A stretch of DNA of 64,000 bases from Phaeoceros laevis (taxonomy: Eukaryota > Anthocerotophyta > Anthocerotopsida > Notothyladales), in NCBI GenBank assembly GCA_049999765.1, contig JBNGIQ010009192.1, positions 25,221-89,220 of the forward strand, written 5' to 3'. Every line of letters starts with the position of its first letter. Position 1 is the stretch's first letter. Position numbers and translations under genes: made by a program. The notes under the pieces are model-generated. The model was not told where the DNA came from, ran no database searches, and saw only the letters and a list, made by a program, of their open reading frames with translations. This document shows positions 46,443 through 56,700 of the stretch, one piece after another.

Positions 46443-48443
46443 ATGATGGGCAGGTGCGGAGTCGTTTTAGTTGTTTTGTGTTGTCTGGCAAGCTGCGCTG
46501 CCTCCTCGGTTGCATCAGATTCTGGCCATACACATGGGGAGCTTCTGAATTTGCGACAAGTGGGCGCTGCCAACCATACTGCCGCTACTACTACTACCAC
46601 AACGAATGCTAGCACTGCCTGGGAGAAAGAAGAAGAATCACATGGCGGCGGCGGCAGCAGCATGAGCGGCATGTTGAGGTTGGTGTGGGAAGTGGCCAAG
46701 GAGCCATGGCAGCCCGGACACGGGGCCAGGAACGTGCTGGACGCGGTGCTGCAGCTGCGGGGGGAGCAGGAAGAGTACGAGTGGCCGCGGCTGGAGTGGA
46801 GCGCGCGGGTGGTGGTGGCGGCGGTGCTGGCCGCGGCGGGGGCGTGCCTGTCCAGCGCTGGAGGCGTCGGGGGCGGCGGCCTGTTCGTGCCGCTCGCCAA
46901 CCTGGTGCTGGGATTCGACACCAAGACCGCGGCGGCGCTGTCCAACGTGATGATCCTGGGAGGCAGCCTGTCCAACATGGGCGTCAACATGCCGCAACGG
47001 CACCCGGATGTCCCAGGGCGGCCCGTCATCGACTACGACGCGGCGCTGCTGCTGGAGCCCGACATGTTGCTGGGAATCGGCTTAGGAGTGATCTGCAATG
47101 TCATGTTCCCGGGATGGGTCATCACGGCCCTGCTGGCCGTGACGCTGTGGTATATGACGGTACGAAGCCTGAGGGGGGCGCTGGCGCGGTGGGGCAACGA
47201 GTCCAGGAAGATGCAGGCGGTGGCGGCGGAGCAGGCGCATTGCCTGTCCCTCCTGAAACCTCCGCCTGCTGCCACTAGTAGCTGTGGTAGTGACTTGTTG
47301 AGCCCTCTGCTTGGTTCCAACAACAGCTCAAGCTTGGTGTTACTGAATCTCAATGTGAAGATCAAGGAGGAGGAGGCTCGGTCCCAAGAAACAAGTCACC
47401 TTCCTGTCTCTCACACTGCTGTTTTTCATGGGCATTCCCTGAAAGCAGCAGATGATAGTATCAGTATTGGAGATGTCGAGAAACAGATGGCAACATCGTC
47501 TTCATCGAACAAGGTTTTGAAGATCATTGGCGAGGCAGCAGATCTGGACTGTGGGCAGCACCAATACCCGTTGAGGAAGATGGGAATTCTGGCGCTGGTG
47601 TGGTTAGTCTTCCTGGCAGTTCAACTGCTTCGAGGTGGAAAGGGCAAGGTTGGTCCTCAATTCCAACACCTTGCTTCTTGTCAATCGATGAAAGTCCGCC
47701 TTGTACTACTACTTACTAATAGCTTGAACATTCTGATGACGATACACTGGTTCATTCAGAGCCTGTTGGATCTGCAAGCATGTGGCCTCGGGTACTGGCT
47801 GTTCACAGCCTCCCAGCTCCCCATTGCGCTCGGCTTCACCTATTGGGCAGCCCATAACAGCCAGCACCGGCATTCCTCCCAGCAGGTAGTTAACTGGTGG
47901 TCGATGTGTTTCCAGAGAGGAACAGGAGCAAACCTTTGAAGTAGTGGCCATGTTGATTGTTGTTGTGTGACTTGGGAACAGCAGGAGGAGAACGATATAG
48001 CAACGTTTGCTCAGAAGGCGCGCCATGTGCTACCGGTGATGGCCTTCATGGCAGGCCTGCTGGGAGGTATGTTAGGTCTCGGGGGCGGCATGATCATCAA
48101 CCCGCTGCTGCTGGAGATCGGGATGCCGCCCCAGGTGACGGCGGCCACCTGCGCCTTCATGGTCTTCTTCTCCTCCTCCATGTCGGTGGTGCAGTACTGG
48201 CTGCTGGGCCGCATCCCCGTGGCCCACGCCGTCCTGTTCGCCGCCATCTGCTTTCTCTTCTCCCTGGTGGGGCAGGTCCTGGTGAAGCTGGTGGTCGCCA
48301 GGTACGGTAGAGCGTCCATCATCGTCTTCTCGGTGAGCGCGGTCATAGGGCTCAGTGCCGTTGCCATGGCCGGATTCGGGGGCTACCAGAGCGTTCAAGC
48401 TTACCTGCGGGGAGACTACATGGGCTTCCACAGACCTTGCTGA
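46443..48443 (+). CDS. Sulfite exporter TauE/SafE family membrane protein
   Basis: Three exons (46443..47648, 47760..47885, 47985 or 47982..48443) encode about 596 residues. The first ATG gives a signal peptide (MMGRCGVVLVVLCCLASCAA). The first TauE half follows: VVVAAVLAAAGACLSSAGGV with GGGGLFVPLANLVLGFDTKT and ALSNVMILGGSLSNMGVNM, then LLLEPDMLLGIGLGVICNVM. A long hydrophilic loop of about 140 residues precedes ILALVWLVFLAVQLLRGGKG, the helix in exon 2, and the second repeat (LPVMAFMAGLLGGMLGLGGG, MIINPLLLEIGMPPQVTAAT, CAFMVFFSSSMSVVQYWLLG). The inverted-repeat architecture with GGG(L/M) motifs is characteristic of this transporter family, whose plant members are thought to move organic or sulfur anions; the substrate here is unknown. 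Exon 1 is strikingly GC-rich, which creates a long shadow ORF in another frame. Confidence 0.93.
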
Positions 48444-49270
48444 GCTACACACTAGGCTAAGAAGGAACCGTGACACCACACCTCACCTCACCTCACCTCA
48501 TGAATTGATACATGTCCACTTGCGCATGCTGCTGCTGCTCGAAGCCTCGTACCGACATGCCTCTCGTTGATTAGCCCTTGCAAGAGGTATGCATCGATCC
48601 TCGTCATGCTGAATCCAAAGCCACCACCGCTCCAAGCCCTGCAACTTGCATCTTCGCTGGTTGATTTGGCTCACGACATCGGATCGAATGCTGAGTTGTG
48701 AGATCTTGCCAACCAACTGCCGACAAGGTTGTACGGTTCACGGTTCAACTTGCACCCCGCTTCTCCTGCAGCTGCGCAGGGTTTCGCAACTTTCGACAAC
48801 GCAACTTCACTTTAGCCCCCTTTTTCGGCACCGCTACTTTCTCAACGAGGCCATCCTCTTTTCTTTGTGTTTTGTGTAAACTGTATGTGGGAGCATGCAT
48901 ATGGCTATGACGATGTGTGCCATGTAGATTGTAGACTAGCAATGTGTGGTCTATTCACCCATAAGCACGCAATAAAACCTATTCTTCGACTTCACCTGGA
49001 TGTTTTGTAGTAAGCTATTAGTCGGCCAAAAACTCATGACACCATTGTCTTGAGTATAATTTTATGTAAAGCCATCCCACAAAAGGTCCAATCTTTTCCG
49101 AAGAAGCTTATTGTGTGCTTATGGGTCCGTCCGGTCATTACGAAGGGAAGAAACTTCATGTTGCCTCTAGTCACTAGCCCGATGTAACTTCCATATTTAC
49201 TTTGGCTTTGCACAGCCGAGTGGATGTTGAGCAGTGCTCGCGTAAGTAGGGAAAATCTTGCATTGTATCA

Positions 49271-49364
49271 AGTGATCACCTCAATCAGAGCATATGGACC
49301 TTTTGGACTCATNNNNNNNNNNAGTGATCACCTCAATCAGAGCATATGGACCTTTTGGACTCAT
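49271..49364. other. 10-N gap flanked by identical 42-bp sequence (assembly overlap)
   Basis: The bases 49,271-49,312 are repeated exactly at 49,323-49,364, immediately on the other side of ten Ns. This is the signature of two contigs that overlap but were joined with a nominal gap; the real sequence should contain one copy and no gap. Confidence 0.9.
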
Positions 49365-50044
49365 AAGCCCATCGTAAAGATTTTCATGAAATGTATTTTT
49401 TGGTAATACAACCATTAAGGGAGAGTTCATGGGGACTTTGTACGAGACCATGAGTCCTTGCTCTTTTTTTATTGTGTGTTGTTACAATATTCTTCTATGA
49501 TTATATGATTATAGACAAATCTATACCAAGTCCTCCACATTGTCTCCTTATTGTACATAGCAATTCTCTGCCATTAGACAAATTTCTACAAAGTTCTCCA
49601 CATTGTCTCCTTATGTTATATAGCAATTCTATGGCATTAGACAAATTTGTAGATAAAGTCCTCGATGTTAAGGGACAAATTTGCACCAGATGTTCTCTGA
49701 ACTTCTGTCATAAGCTTCACTGAATAAAGTTCCTTTTTCCTCTCCTTATTGTATTAGTATTTTATATTTCTACAAAGCAAGAGAACGTGGGGGACTTAGT
49801 AATACTTGTACGAGGAATGTGGGAAAAGTAGATGCTACTCATATTCTTTGATTGGTGCACCCGCTACCACAAAAATATTAGTTGAGGTCGTGGTCCACTT
49901 AAAAGTTGGGGTTGTAGTCTATTTAGATGCCTTGCCAATATTAATTGAGGCCGTAGTCCGGACTACTTAAAGTTGGGATTGTAGTCTATCTAGATGCTTG
50001 GCCAATGTTTATTTGAGGCTGTAGTCCACCCAGCTCCCTTTCTT

Positions 50045-50148
50045 CCAGGAAGCCCCCAAGGAGGAGCGTATTGAGGTCGTAATCCACACTTNNNNNNNNN
50101 NCCAGGAAGCCCCCAAGGAGGAGCGTATTGAGGTCGTAATCCACACTT
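50045..50148. other. 10-N gap flanked by identical 47-bp sequence (assembly overlap)
   Basis: Bases 50,045-50,091 are repeated exactly at 50,102-50,148 around ten Ns. As at 49.3 kb, this is best read as an uncollapsed contig overlap. Confidence 0.9.
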
Positions 50149-50189
50149 AAAGTTGGGGATTACAGTTGGGGCTGTAGTCCATCTAGATG

Positions 50190-50420
50190 CCTTACAAATG
50201 TTAGTTAATGTTAGTGAAGGCCGAGTCCACCCAGCTCCCTTCCTTCCTTGGAAGTTGCCTAGGAGATGCCTTACCAATGTTAGTTGATATTAGTTGAGGC
50301 CGTAGTCCACCCAACTCCCTTCCTTCCTTGGAAGCTACCTAGGAGATGCCTTACCAATGTTAGTTGATATTAGTTGAGGCCGTAGTCCACCCAGCTCCCT
50401 TCCTTCCTTGAAAGCTGCCT
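50190..50420. repeat. 80-bp tandem repeat, about three copies
   Basis: The block GAGGCCGTAGTCCACCCARC followed by TCCCTTCCTTCCTTGGAAGC and GATGCCTTACCAATGTTAGT recurs at 50,216 (diverged), 50,296 and 50,376. Related but more degenerate GTAGTCCA/TTAGTTGAGG units extend leftward to about 49,880. Confidence 0.85.
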
Positions 50421-50694
50421 CGCGAGGCACGTACCGCTGATGAGGTGCCGTATTGTATCTAGGCTATACCAGACAAGCACGCAAAAACAACTCTCCCTTT
50501 CCCACTTTCATCAACTTCTCACTATCACCAATGACACATATTATCATATTATCACAGTCTGAAAGAGACACTATTTATAAAAATTATTAAGAGTAATGTT
50601 GATATAACTTTGTATAGAGAAAATGTTATTAGCTCAACTTGTGGTATTATTTTGTATACGAGATTGACAAAGATAAATATCATTACAAAAATTT

Positions 50695-51200
50695 ATTTAT
50701 TTATTTATTTACATCAGGCGTCTGCAGCCGTGAGACTATGACGCTTGATCGTGAATTAACAACATGGTCATTTGGGAAAGCGCAATAGAAAGTGAAATGG
50801 AACAAAAAAAAACATAAGTAGACTAAAATAGCACCTCTAAAGAATCTATACTATGGGTAGTCGCCAATTGCCTTAAAGTAAGACAGAAGTGTTTCTGTAA
50901 GTTTCAAGATGCTTAGGAGTTGGCGGATATCATGGTGAGAGCCCTGAAAAATCGGATTCTATTTGATGCAAGTAGCCACACATTGGCCTAGGATGTGCTG
51001 GCGAGTTTCTTTTGAAGACTTACATTTCCAGCAAAAATGGACTTTCTGCAATGTTAACTCTCCTGAAATAAGCCCCAATAGCCATATGCCCAGTCCGTAA
51101 CTGGATGAGAAAGGACGAGTGCTTACGGTCATGAAGGCCAAGATGTTGTAAAATCGAAGCCAAGGGGCCGCTAAGCACCACTCGCTTGATTGTAGTAGCC
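50695..51200 (-). mobile_element. LINE 3' fragment with (AAAT)n tail
   Basis: The minus strand encodes a C-terminal LINE remnant (YGLGIWLLGLISGELTLQKV then CWKCKSSKETRQHILGQCVA) homologous to the CCHC end of the larger LINE at 39.6 kb. Its 3' end has the same organisation, with a CATAGTCTCACGGCTGCAGA block and then a short TTTA-run tail (50,695-50,712 on the plus strand). It is severely 5'-truncated. Confidence 0.8.
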
Positions 51201-51269
51201 TTAGTAAATGCAGCCCAAATGACTTGTTAAAGGAAGGATTCCTTTAACAGACCTTTTAAAAAAAATCTG

Positions 51270-51720
51270 TTGATGGTGATTAGCTATAGCTCTGTCGGGG
51301 TGCCGAGTTTTTCCACCAACTTCTTCACACGGCACACATATGAAGCGGGCCTCTCATTCAGGCCTTCCCGGAGCCGGAACAACTTGCTCCAGACCTTCTC
51401 TGCGAATTTGTCTGACCTAAAGTGGGCTAGGAAGGCTTGGAGGAGTTGTGGCGGGCCTCTCATTCAGGCCTTCCCGGAGCTGGAACAACTTGCTCCAGAC
51501 CTTCTCTGCGAATTTTTCTGACCTAAAGTGGGCTAGGAAGGCTTGGAGGAGTTGTGGCGGGCCTCTCATTCAGGCCTTCCCGGAGCTGGAACAACTTGCT
51601 CCAGACCTTCTCTGCGAATTTGTCTGACCTAAAGTAGGCTAGGAAGGCTTGGAGGAGTTGTGGCCAGTCTTTCCGCCTGTCATTAGTCTGTGTGCGGTAC
51701 TACTCAACAACCAGGTCTGT
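51270..51720 (-). pseudogene. Retrotransposon gag-like remnant with 106-bp triplication
   Basis: The minus strand reads DRRKDWPQLLQAFLAYFRSD, KFAEKVWSKLFQLREGLNER and, after the last copy, SYVCRVKKLVEKLGTPTELY, which resembles the capsid region of Ty3-type gag (the W..L, L..L+Q and Y...F..L pattern). A 106-bp segment is repeated three times (starts 51,345, 51,451, 51,557 on the plus strand). Since 106 is not a multiple of three, the frame is destroyed, and an in-frame stop also precedes it. No protease or reverse transcriptase is nearby. Confidence 0.55.
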
Positions 51721-53702
51721 TACTTCCATCACTTATGTGTAAGTTTCTATAAAATTATGAATATATTTTTACAATCTCCCAAGCAACAGGAGAATTGAAC
51801 CCAAGACCTCTTCCTCTTCATTATTACATCAACTACCTAACCACTCACACTACCCCATCAACATAATGAGGAACAAAGCTATATAAAAAAATTTGAAGGA
51901 GCTACTCTTTGGATAAAGAAAATGAAACACATAAAAACGAAAAAACGAAAGTTATACGTTTTTACGGACGGACGTTTCGTACTAATGCAACTAAGGCTCA
52001 TATACGTGTCATTTCATCGTGTACTAAGTAATGATATTGATAATTGAGATTTACCCAAGTTCTTAATTTCAAATGGCAAAATAAGTATAATATTTGGCAT
52101 GATGGATTGAGATTCCATAATATTATACACTTCAAGGACATGAATAGAGTTTCATATCTAAAAAATTATATCTTTTCGAATGTACAAATAAAGTAGGATC
52201 ATTAAAATTACTCTCCATCTTGTTATTATCATGTTGAAAAACATATTTTATTTGCATAACAAGCTAATCTAAGATTCTAATATAATATATTATATCTACA
52301 ATTATCATCATAGAGCGTAAATACGTAAATTACTTACGTCACGTTTTTTTCTACCACGTTTTTTTTCAAATGGGAGTTTTTTTGCAGATCCGTACGGGTA
52401 CTAAGCGTATATTTCAAGTATTTTATAATATTATAAGCCCGATTTGGGCTTCCTGCCAGCTCTGAACTTACTAAGTCCGTACTTAGTACTTACTAACTTA
52501 GCTACTCTTAGTAAGCAATGCGAATATTTTAAGTATTTTCAGTATTTTACTTTTTTTTCCTCTCAGATAAAAAACACTTGCATTTTTTTCGCGATTAGAG
52601 TAAAAAATGAAAACTACCACGTTTATTAGTAAAATGCAGAGTTAGCGGTAACTATGATTATCATCCATCTTTATAAATAAGATAGCCAAATATGCACCCA
52701 AGCATCCTTTTGAGCTTTTGGCTTATGTGTGTAATATGTGTATGTAATATATGTATAATATCTATGTGGAGCTATACATAGTATACATATTGCAGTCATT
52801 GCAGTGCTGTACATTGTAACCACTAAGCAGCCCGCAGGGTGCTAATAAATACGACGACGCTTGAAATCGGATATTATTGTATATTTTACAAGATTCGTAT
52901 TCCGTAGCCTAGACAGGTCGGTTTCCGAGACACGTCCTCACCAGGTCAGACCGGAGCTTGAAAGAAAGTCGGGAGAAAGCAAGGCAGGAGAAGGACGCGG
53001 AGAAGGCGGAAGAAAGAGTCGTTCACGGCTTCACGCGCGGCATGGCTCGTACGCATCTATAGGGCTTTCTCCAGCGCTTCACGCACTCAGGGGAGGCCCC
53101 CTTCCGTCCGTCTCCTACCCCGGGGCTCTTCCCTTCCCTTCTCCCCTCCACTGGCATGTACAGCTCTGTACCTTGGAGTCATTCAAGTCTAAAATTAAAA
53201 CGACATCTCGAGGCAGAGATGCCAGAAGCTTTTGCCACATGGACAGGCCAGGCCAGGCACGGGCTGTGCCTGCTGGCATCACGCAAGTGATCTGACTGCA
53301 CTACTGCTGCGGACAGCTTCTTCCTGAGAGGGCCTAATTCTGCCATATCGGGGTGTAGTAGGTTATTGTTTCCGGATGTAGCAGGCAAAATTGAGGTGCT
53401 GCTTGCTTCCCTTGGGATCTGGGTTCTATTCTCAGCTTGTGCTCATGCTGCAGCTTCCTGGGAAGCTGGGGTGAGGTTGCGGGGCCAAATTTGGCGTCCC
53501 CCTCCCCCATTTGGTGGACCTTGACTTGGTGTGGAGGTAAGATGAATGTCGTCTGCAGCTGTGACAGTTGCCTGCCGGATCGAGCTCTGAGCAAGTGCGG
53601 CCATGGAAGTGAGTTGAATTGCCTGGTAGGTAGGGCTTGGAATTCGGGCATGTCAGAGCTCCTCCACCAGCCCTGGTGGTAGCCTTCTGCTAGGGAACAA
53701 AT
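51721..53702. other. AT-rich spacer and ELL 5' region
   Basis: The first kilobase is strongly AT-rich with no coding signal. Around 52,690-52,860 there is sequence ending AATAAATACGACGACGC that could be a solo LTR end, but I found no partner. From about 52,900 it becomes GC-richer and should contain the ELL promoter and 5' UTR. Confidence 0.4.
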
Positions 53703-56700
53703 ATGACAAGTAAGTTTGGGAGGGGAGGAGGGCGAGGCCAAACTCGGCTTGGTCCTCCTCCCAGCCAGAGGATGATGTCCCTCGGCAGGGGGATGGGCAT
53801 GAAGGACAAGCCCCAGCTGTCCAAGGATGGCGGGGTTGGTGGGAAGGGCTCTGCTGCTGCTGGCAGTGCAGTGACCGCAGGGACCGCGCAGGAGGAGGCC
53901 TTCCAGCTCCGGACCGACGGGACTGCTGCCCCCTTCGCAATTATGGTCAAGCTCACTCCGGGGCTCTGGGAGGAGTTTCAGCGAGCGGAGGCAGAGGGAT
54001 CCTCCTCGTCCATGAAGTTCGGGGCCAATCCTTCCGGGCATGTCATCAAGATTGGCAGCGAGGAGTACAGTTTTTCGTCTGCAAAGGAACCGGGGGAGTT
54101 GAACGACATTTACGAGGAGCAGCAGCGAGGCGAGGCTGGAGATGGCATCCTGGTGGAGAAGGGATCCATCTGGCGGAAAGTTGCTGTGCACCGGACCTTG
54201 AGTGCGTCTGAGAAGGATCGTGTGAAGCAGCGGGTGGTGGAGGCAGAACGGATGCAGAAATCTCGCAAGGCCATAGTTCTGGAACATAGTAACAGCCTCA
54301 TGAAGAACCAGGTCGCTGCTGCGAATGATGGTGGAAGTGGAAGGAAATTCATGCAAGGCAAAGGTCACTCCAATGCCTTGCACAACAAGGAGTCATTCAG
54401 TAGCAAGCACAAGTCTTCGTCACTCGGTGCATCTGCAGTTGGGAAGGCTAAGTCTTCTCCTTTCAACGCTGCACATTCTTCTGTGGGGAACGTCAAGCCA
54501 AAATTGTCAGCCCCCGTCTCTCCTGAGGTCATTACAGGGTCGACTAGACCACTCCCTTCAGTGCCATCAGCTACAATGCTTCCTCCCAAGGCACGTCCTG
54601 CAGTGGAGGAAATCCCGACTGCATCTGGAATCCCGACTGCATCTGCTCCCAGCAGGTCAAAGGTCTCTAGCCCAGCTGCACCTGTCCCTACAGAGGCTGT
54701 CGTGAAAGTTGGAGCAGCTTTGAACGGGACGGACCTAAGGAACTGTCTTATCACATTGCTTACGGACAACCCCAAGGGTATGACCATGAAGGCTCTTGAA
54801 AGAGCTCTAGGAGATGTGTTACCCAATTTACAGGCTGGACGGAAAAAGAACATAGAGAAGGTTCTGAAGGGAATCGCTACATTCCATGCCCCAGGGAAGT
54901 ACATGCTGAAGGAAGGCGTTGAAAAGGGAAGCTTGGCAAAGCCTTCTGGGAATTCTCCAGACTCTGTCCCAGTGGATTCTCCTCCGCTGGCAGACTCTCC
55001 TGCCCTCCCTGATGCTTCATCAGATGCTACACAGGACGTGGGCTTTGGTGATGATCAAGGCAATAAGAAGGAGACCGCAGAAGTAACTGTAAATGCTAGG
55101 GAGATGACTGCTGGTGCAAGCGGTGCCCCTCCCTCAAGGGATGGACATGATTCTGATAGGCTCTCAAAGGAACAATTTCAAAGGCCTTCTATCAGAAGGA
55201 AAGATGTCCAGGGCAAGAAGGATGACATCATGCCTAGAATGGGATCTGTTGTTCTTCCTGAGCCAAGACAAACTAGCTCCCAGGCCTATGTAAGTCCTGA
55301 ATTTCGAGCAGGTGCTACTGAGCCCAATGGCATTGCAGAAAATGACATGGCAGTTGATGCTGCCCCGTCAGATGTCCAGGAGGCGCCTTTGAAGGCACAT
55401 GCAGGCAAGACTCATACGCCTGATAAAAGTGATGGAAGTGAGAGCAGCAGCTCTGGTGGGAGTGCAAGTGATAGCGGCAGTGACAGTGAAAGTGGAAGCG
55501 ATAGTGGGAGTGGCAGCGACAGTGACAGTGATTCAAGTAGCAGCAGTGGAGATGATGAGAGTGCTGATGAGGAGGTGCACATAGTGAGTGATGATGAAAA
55601 TGAGGCACCAGTAGGTCCCGAGGTTGGAACGAAGCACCGCATTAAACCAAAAGAAGCCTCTCCTTCTTTCCAGCCGATTAAGGACAGTGGGATGCCTCTG
55701 TGGACTACAAGTCTGGACAAACCGCCCACGGAGGTTAGAAATGAGACGGCAGTGATGACTGTGGATGAAGAGGACGTTGACATCGGGGGACCCATGGAGG
55801 ATGAGGATGTTGATGTTGTATCGTCAGGAGGACCTTCTTCGCCCTTACTGACTTCCTTGAGTGACATTCCGGGTCATTCCAGGAGTATACAAAAGTCCCC
55901 ACAGGGAGATTTTATTGTGCCAGGTGCAACACTGCCATCTACTGTGGATCTGGTCACCAGTACTGATGTCAGAGCAGAGTCGAGGAAAGAGAGGAGTGCT
56001 TCGGACTCTGACAACAGCATAGAAGCTCTAGAAATGAGGGCTGAAAATAGTGGGGCTAGGTTAGTCGGAGCTGTTTCAAAGGTTGGCAAGCCTCCCAAGA
56101 AGGATACTGCAGAGGTTGGAAAGCCTCCCAAGAAGGATACTGCAGAGGTTGGTAAGCCTCCCAAGAAGGATAATGCAGAGGGAACAGTGGGAAAGCCAAA
56201 GAAAGCTGCTACAGGTGGTGGCAAAAGTGCGACAAAATCGGCCAAAGCTCGAACAGTAAGCACAGCAGATAAGGCAGCCAAGAAGTCTTCTCCTCAGCTT
56301 GTGTTGGCACCACCTGGTGTAGTCTCACAACCTGCAAGAGAAAGTAGTGCTGCAGTGGCTTCTCAATCAAGTCAAACGGCCAGTTTGGCAGACGGTGTTA
56401 GGGTTGACTCACAGACGCTCCCCACCCAGGGAATTCAAGGTGCGAAGACAGGCGTTAAAGTTCAGAAAGCTGGTGTTAAAGCTGTGAATGGAGGCAAAAA
56501 GCCCTTGAAACCTGTACAGAAGACTAAGCAAGCGCCTTCATCCGTCAAAGGGAAGGGATTGCCACCTGGAGAAATCCAGCAGCTGGTCAGTGGAGCAGAA
56601 CTTCCTGGAAAATCATCTGATATCGCAGCAGCTGCTAGGGAGAGAGAACAGCCAGGAAATATTGGGTTGGATCTAGATGCAAGGAATTCTGACTGGCATG

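Larger units (their letters stand above)
48444..50694. other. Repeat-rich spacer with two 10-N gaps
   Basis: No gene is seen. It contains a dispersed-repeat copy (about 48,950-48,985 and 49,219-49,375, related to 32,381-32,560), a 42-bp duplicated sequence around the gap at 49,313-49,322, a 47-bp duplicated sequence around the gap at 50,092-50,101, and an 80-bp tandem repeat (about 50,190-50,420). The rest is AT-rich. Confidence 0.55.

Noticed and set aside
46685-47278. 197-codon ORF overlapping TauE exon 1 in another frame
   Set aside because: A shadow of the very GC-rich TauE exon; Gly/Arg/Ala-rich with no domain.
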